From NCBI GenBank assembly GCA_013115135.1, contig JABANP010000365.1, forward strand, positions 1 to 54,176: 54,176 nt of DNA. The letters run 5' to 3'. Source of the stretch: Perkinsus olseni. Taxonomy: Eukaryota; Perkinsozoa; Perkinsida; Perkinsidae. Below the pieces are notes generated by a model, which was not told where the DNA came from, made no database searches, and saw nothing but the letters and a program-made list of their open reading frames with translations. Both the position numbers and the translations under genes were made by a program. Shown one piece after another: positions 52,785-54,176 of the stretch (positions within the stretch are counted from its first letter, which is position 1; each line of letters begins with the position of its first letter).

Positions 52785-53523
52785 ATGAGCGAAGAGAACA
52801 AATATGATACTTCTGCAATTAAAAAACATATCGACCTTGAAAGCGGCATCGTTTTGGGAGATTAATACGGGCTATAGTCATGTCGGCTTTCGCTCTCGCT
52901 CGCCACGCCTAAGCTGTGGAGAAGTTAAGATTGAGGATGAGCGTTGCATTGCCTGGTGATCGTGCTGCCAGGATTCCGGTGACTGAGAATGGCTCTGCCT
53001 CTGGGTCGTAGGCTCTTAAAGATGTACTCGATCGGTAGTATGCAGTCTAATCGACCAGACGAGGACGATTCATATAAGCATGAAGGGCCTTCATTGAAGG
53101 CGGATACCCGAGTAACCAGGCGAGAGCCTGCACCTCCCCACTTCGAGGGAGTTCCTAGCAGTGGTGCGGAAGAGCTCGTAGGGGATGATCCTCAGGCTAC
53201 ACGTGGTAGCAGCCAGACCAGCATCGCAATAGACATGCCAGGGACAATTCGTCAGGATCAAGGGTCTGGCATACTCTTGGAAGTATCCGCATAATGCTGG
53301 TGCCCCTGGCTCAGTGATCGAAACGAAACCCAAACCATCAGGCGCTTTGCGAGCGAGCATCCCCGCGCTTTCGACTAGACTGGGATTGTCATGTACATCG
53401 CTTCTCGGATACACGGCAGCGTTCGACCATTCTCCTCGCACCGCATGCGATATTACAAACGCTATTCAACGTGATTCTGAGTACGTTCGCTATGCTATGG
53501 CGAGGACTGTCGTGAAAGACTGA
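52785..53523 (+). CDS. Possible multi-exon gene, unassigned
   Basis: ATG 52785 opens SEENKYDTSAIKKHIDLESG. Later plus-strand readings include EGPSLKADTRVTRREPAPPH near 53090 and CDITNAIQRDSEYVRYAMAR near 53450 before a stop at 53523. A competing minus-strand frame (53091-53441) is also open. Splice sites could not be fixed and I do not recognise the product. Confidence 0.25.
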
Positions 53524-54175
53524 CTGAAAGAGCCTCAGCTGATGATCGCGGACGAATGAAATAATGTGTAATGGTAGTGTCGATCATTGCAGAACTGTGC
53601 TGAACGAGTAGCCGAATGGCAATGCTGAGACGCAAAATGGTGATTGAGTACACCGGAAGAGAAAGATAAACTGGGCGGCTACTGAGATACACCAACACGG
53701 GCACGCATGGTTCTAATGGCAGGGTCATTAATCTGGTCCGCAATTGCAGTCGACCCGCCGCCGCCATACTAGGCCCCGAGCTATCTGCAGCCGCCATCAC
53801 CGCCATCACCGCCAGCGCCTCCATCTCCACCACCCCTCCTCCACCTCCGCCACCATCCCCGCCGCCGCCACCGCCGGGATAGCCAGAACCACCACTACCA
53901 CCGCGACCACCGCCATTACCGCCGGCAGCGCCGCTTTCCCCAGAAGCACCCGCACAACCACCACGACCACCACGACCTCCACGGCCGGTACGACCATCGC
54001 TCCCAGCTTGACCGTCGCCGCCACGACCTTGCAGGAAGCGCCCACGGCGGAAGGAATCGCGAGGGGCATCATTCGACAGCATACGGGCGTCGGCGCCATG
54101 ATCCTGCGCAATGCGGGGATTGAACTTTTTCACATCGGTGGCCTTTGGCACCTTCGTCTTGGACGAAGATAACAA
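53495..54175 (-). CDS. Gly-rich protein with RGG-like tracts, partial
   Basis: Open from the right window edge. A charged N-terminal part (KTKVPKATDVKKFNPRIAQD; RDSFRRGRFLQGRGG) leads into RGGRGGRGG and long Gly/Ser/Asp tracts. The last Gly repeats run on in another frame (GGDGGAGGDGGDGG) across a G-run near 53835, so either the ORF ends at a frame break or the product stops in the TAG near 53768. RGG tracts often bind RNA; the structured part, if any, lies outside the window. Everything after the Gly tract in the longest frame looks non-coding. Confidence 0.5.
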   Translation of the reverse strand: MLSSSKTKVPKATDVKKFNPRIAQDHGADARMLSNDAPRDSFRRGRFLQGRGGDGQAGSDGRTGRGGRGGRGGCAGASGESGAAGGNGGGRGGSGGSGYPGGGGGGDGGGGGGGVVEMEALAVMAVMAAADSSGPSMAAAGRLQLRTRLMTLPLEPCVPVLVYLSSRPVYLSLPVYSITILRLSIAIRLLVQHSSAMIDTTITHYFIRPRSSAEALSVSLSRQSSP

Positions 54176-54176
54176 C

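Noticed and set aside
52550..52800. Spliceosomal or SRP RNA gene
   Set aside because: None of the U1-U6 or SRP core motifs I could check were present; only simple hairpins remain.

Overview
This window reads as nuclear DNA of a flagellated alveolate, most likely a Perkinsus-type protist. Protein-coding genes are cut by many short spliceosomal introns (commonly 43-65 nt, mostly GT-AG, at least one GC-AG). Recognisable genes include an axonemal nucleoside diphosphate kinase (NME7), a dynactin actin-related protein, a mitochondrial ribosomal protein, a mitochondrial carrier, a secreted aspartic protease and a secreted protein of a kind I associate with Perkinsus. The genus call is inference; no rRNA is present to settle it.

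Layout. 0.5-3.8 kb (-): a 1,110-codon ORF resembling DUF6729/transposase-like proteins. 4.5-11.1 kb: a small membrane-anchored ORF (-), a WD40 gene (+), NME7 (+, 14 exons reconstructed here, with a tRNA-Ile and a tRNA-Arg nested in two of its introns), and mitochondrial ribosomal protein mL41 (+). 12.9-13.7 kb (-): secreted protein. 15.4-18.5 kb (+): an unassigned Ser-rich gene and a UBE2H-type ubiquitin-conjugating enzyme whose tail carries a 2A-like motif. 18.9 kb (-): a solitary tRNA-Cys. 20-22.7 kb (+): an NRPS-like adenylation, carrier and ankyrin protein. 23.2-25 kb (+): a MYND plus prolyl-4-hydroxylase gene with the domain order of animal PHD2/EGLN1. 25.2-27 kb (+): a two-domain AAA+ ATPase. 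27.4-28.4 kb (-): an aspartic protease. 29.3-37.5 kb: a low-complexity Pro/Ala/Gln-rich protein and unassigned multi-span membrane genes. 38.1-41.5 kb (+): actin-related protein 1 and an ADP/ATP-carrier-like protein.

41.8-52.5 kb is a 152-bp tandem satellite in which every monomer holds a tRNA-Cys(GCA)-like sequence (32 copies counted, some intact, many decayed, two switched to a GTA anticodon). A complete 5,865-bp tyrosine-recombinase retrotransposon (gag, RT-RNase H, recombinase, all on -) sits inside it. It has the A1-ORFs-B1-A2-B2 split direct repeats of Ngaro/PAT-type elements and left no target-site duplication. The right end (52.5-54.2 kb) holds three hairpins, poorly resolved exons and the end of a Gly-rich ORF.

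A recurring oddity: several otherwise well-conserved genes need a +1 frame change inside an exon, nearly always at a sense-strand C-run followed by T. Either the assembly has directional indel errors or translation shifts frame; the sequence alone cannot decide.
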